From: Melanocharis versteri
Lineage: Eukaryota > Chordata > Aves > Passeriformes > Melanocharitidae
Length of the DNA stretch: 64,000 bases
Reading direction: 5' to 3'
NCBI GenBank assembly: GCA_013397845.1
Contig: VZTG01009361.1
Span: 419,755-483,754 of the forward strand
The notes under the pieces were generated by a model. It was not told the origin of the DNA and made no database searches. It saw nothing but the letters and a program-made list of their open reading frames with translations. The stretch's first letter is position 1. The number at the start of each line of letters is the position of its first letter. Position numbers and translations under genes: made by a program. Below, in pieces: positions 62,484-64,000 of this stretch.

Positions 62484-62672
62484 AGGGTGGGGAGGCCCTG
62501 GCACAGGGTGCCCAGAGCAGCTGTGGCTGCCCCTGGATCCCTGGAGGTGTCCCAGGCCAGGCTGGATGAGGCTCGGAGCAGCCTGGGATAGTGGAAGGTG
62601 TCCCTGTCCGTGGCAGGGGTGGGGCTGGATGAGCTTTAAAGTCCCTTCCAACCCAGACCATTATGGAATTCT
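62484..62672 (+). mobile_element. CR1 LINE 3' end
   Basis: Sense-strand copy: 'ggggaggccctggcacaggg', 'cagctgtggctgcccctg', 'caggccaggctggatgagg', 'gcagcctgggatagtgg' and 'gtcccttccaacccagacc', ending near 'attatggaattctctg'. It is short but well preserved. Confidence 0.9.
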
Positions 62673-63439
62673 CTGAAGTGATTCAGCTAAATGGTAATGG
62701 AGGGGGGAAAAAACCAGGAAATAGTGAAAATTCTTTCGAATTATGCAGTACCAATGGTCACTGCATGCACTAAGAACTTATGGAAAAGATGCACACCAAG
62801 AAAAACCTCTAGAAAAGGGATCTGGGTAATGTTTGGTTTTTCTATTCTGATTACAGCCAACTGTTCTTGCTATTTAAATCACATTTTATGGGGAGAAAAA
62901 TTTGTGGTAGCCCCAAGCCATGAAAATTCAGATTTCATTTTATTTTTTAAGAAAAGAAAGCACACAACAAAAGTTGAAATGAAAAAGCTAATGAAACCCA
63001 TATCCCACTGAGCACTTGCACTGAAACTTTATAAACATGAAGGAAAATATTCTTAAGTAAGCTAATGCTTCTTGAATAAGGAGGGCATTCTGTGATCCAC
63101 TCCAGTAGGGTTTGAACCATGCTATATTTCAGGCAGTCGGGAAAATAATGAGATTTTTATGTCAAATAATATTTTTCATATATTTTTCTTAAAGCAATTC
63201 GTTCCAGGCTGATTTCTAAGTCGCTGCATCTGTTTCATAATATGCATCGTTTTTATACTAGCTGTAAGGATCCAGATTCCAAAATTTCTAGGGTTTTGGG
63301 TTGGTTTTTTTTCACAGATAAATGTTAATCTAACAGGCAGGGCCTTCATTTCAAGCGGAAGGGTAAATATGTGAAGGTTTCCCAGGGAATTTAATACGCT
63401 GCGAGCTAAAAAAAAAAAAAACACCAAACCTAAAAAGGA

Positions 63440-64000
63440 TGAAACCTCAAAATGCAGACGGGCGTTATCAAAGTAATGTTATGGATGGGGGAAGCCATCA
63501 AACATTGGCTAAATTCTAGTTGGGAGAAACAATTTTTAAAATTCCTGTCAGCTGGGACGAAGTTATGTGTCTAAGCTCCCCGTGGCCTTGAGGAGCCGCA
63601 GAGAGACGTACGTGTGGCAGAGTGCATCAAAACACCCTGGCTCCGACGGCGGGGAAAGTAAATTAAGGGAACAGGTTTGATCATAAACCTCCTGGAAAAT
63701 ATGAGGATATTAAAGCCGGCTGGATAATTAGCATAATTACATCACAGCGAATGCAAAGGAGATCATCTTGAGGGGTATTGTATTGTGGGAGCTCGGCTTC
63801 GACTGGTAGTGCATGTTGAACGACAGACTAATAGACTGCTCCAGGGAACAGAGCAGTAAAATCTTGTTATGAATTTGTTTATCAAGAATGCAGAGATAGG
63901 GAGGAACAGCGGTGGCAGTTAGTTGGCTGAATTATTGCTTTTTTAACCTTGCTTTCTGCTGATAGTCTTTTGTCAACACCTGGGCATCCTATTTACTTTA
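63440..64000. promoter_or_regulatory. Candidate conserved non-coding element (enhancer-like), running off the window
   Basis: This repeat-free stretch has balanced composition and a cluster of homeodomain-type TAAT/ATTA cores, an ATGCAAA octamer-like site and GATAA motifs, most densely at 63715-63770. It has no usable reading frame. Such sequence is typical of deeply conserved developmental enhancers. In other vertebrates, as I recall, the neighbour beyond the SMAD2 3' end is the developmental gene SKOR2. Conservation cannot be tested from one sequence. Confidence 0.4.

Overview
The window is nuclear DNA from a bird, probably a songbird. It carries one complete protein-coding gene, SMAD2, on the + strand, and no other gene that I can support. 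The bird call rests on at least ten fragments of CR1-type LINE 3' ends on both strands, a roughly 1.1-kb LTR-like element of a kind I associate with songbird genomes, and a compact vertebrate SMAD2 (about 50 kb from promoter to poly(A) site) whose protein is nearly the same as mammalian SMAD2. There are no bacterial operons, tRNA or rRNA genes, or CRISPR arrays.

Layout. Positions 1-660 are a GC-rich promoter with five CCAAT-type boxes, GC boxes and no TATA box, and a non-coding first exon that probably ends at 431. Intron 1 (about 11 kb) holds CR1 fragments and a 189-bp direct duplication separated by a lone N, probably an assembly artefact. The ten coding exons (exons 2-11) are 11621-11856, 34002-34091, 35229-35422, 35911-36045, 39109-39183, 40783-40836, 41913-42125, 43871-44008, 44165-44309 and 48862-48985. 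Joined, they give 1404 nt: 467 codons plus TAA, the usual SMAD2 length. Every boundary is GT/AG and the reading frame is unbroken. The 3' UTR runs from 48986 to a poly(A) signal at 50943-50948. From about 50,970 to the end is intergenic: three same-strand CR1 copies at 60.8-62.7 kb, two CpG-rich patches and, from about 63.4 kb, a repeat-free stretch that reads like a conserved developmental enhancer.

Function. SMAD2 is the receptor-regulated signal transducer for TGF-beta, activin and nodal. All its key parts are present: the MH1 domain with zinc ligands C74, C149, C161 and H166; the 30-residue exon-3 insert that blocks DNA binding in the full-length isoform; the linker with T220, the PPGY motif and S245/S250/S255; and the MH2 domain ending in SSMS, the receptor phosphorylation site. 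Exon 3 is exactly 90 nt with matching phases and weak splice signals, so the sequence fits the known exon-3-skipped, DNA-binding isoform.

The most notable points are an LTR-like element ending only 29 bp upstream of the last coding exon, a very long purine tract in the proximal 3' UTR, the probable false duplication at the N, and the candidate regulatory element at the right edge. I found no convincing new biological system; the interest is in gene structure and regulation.
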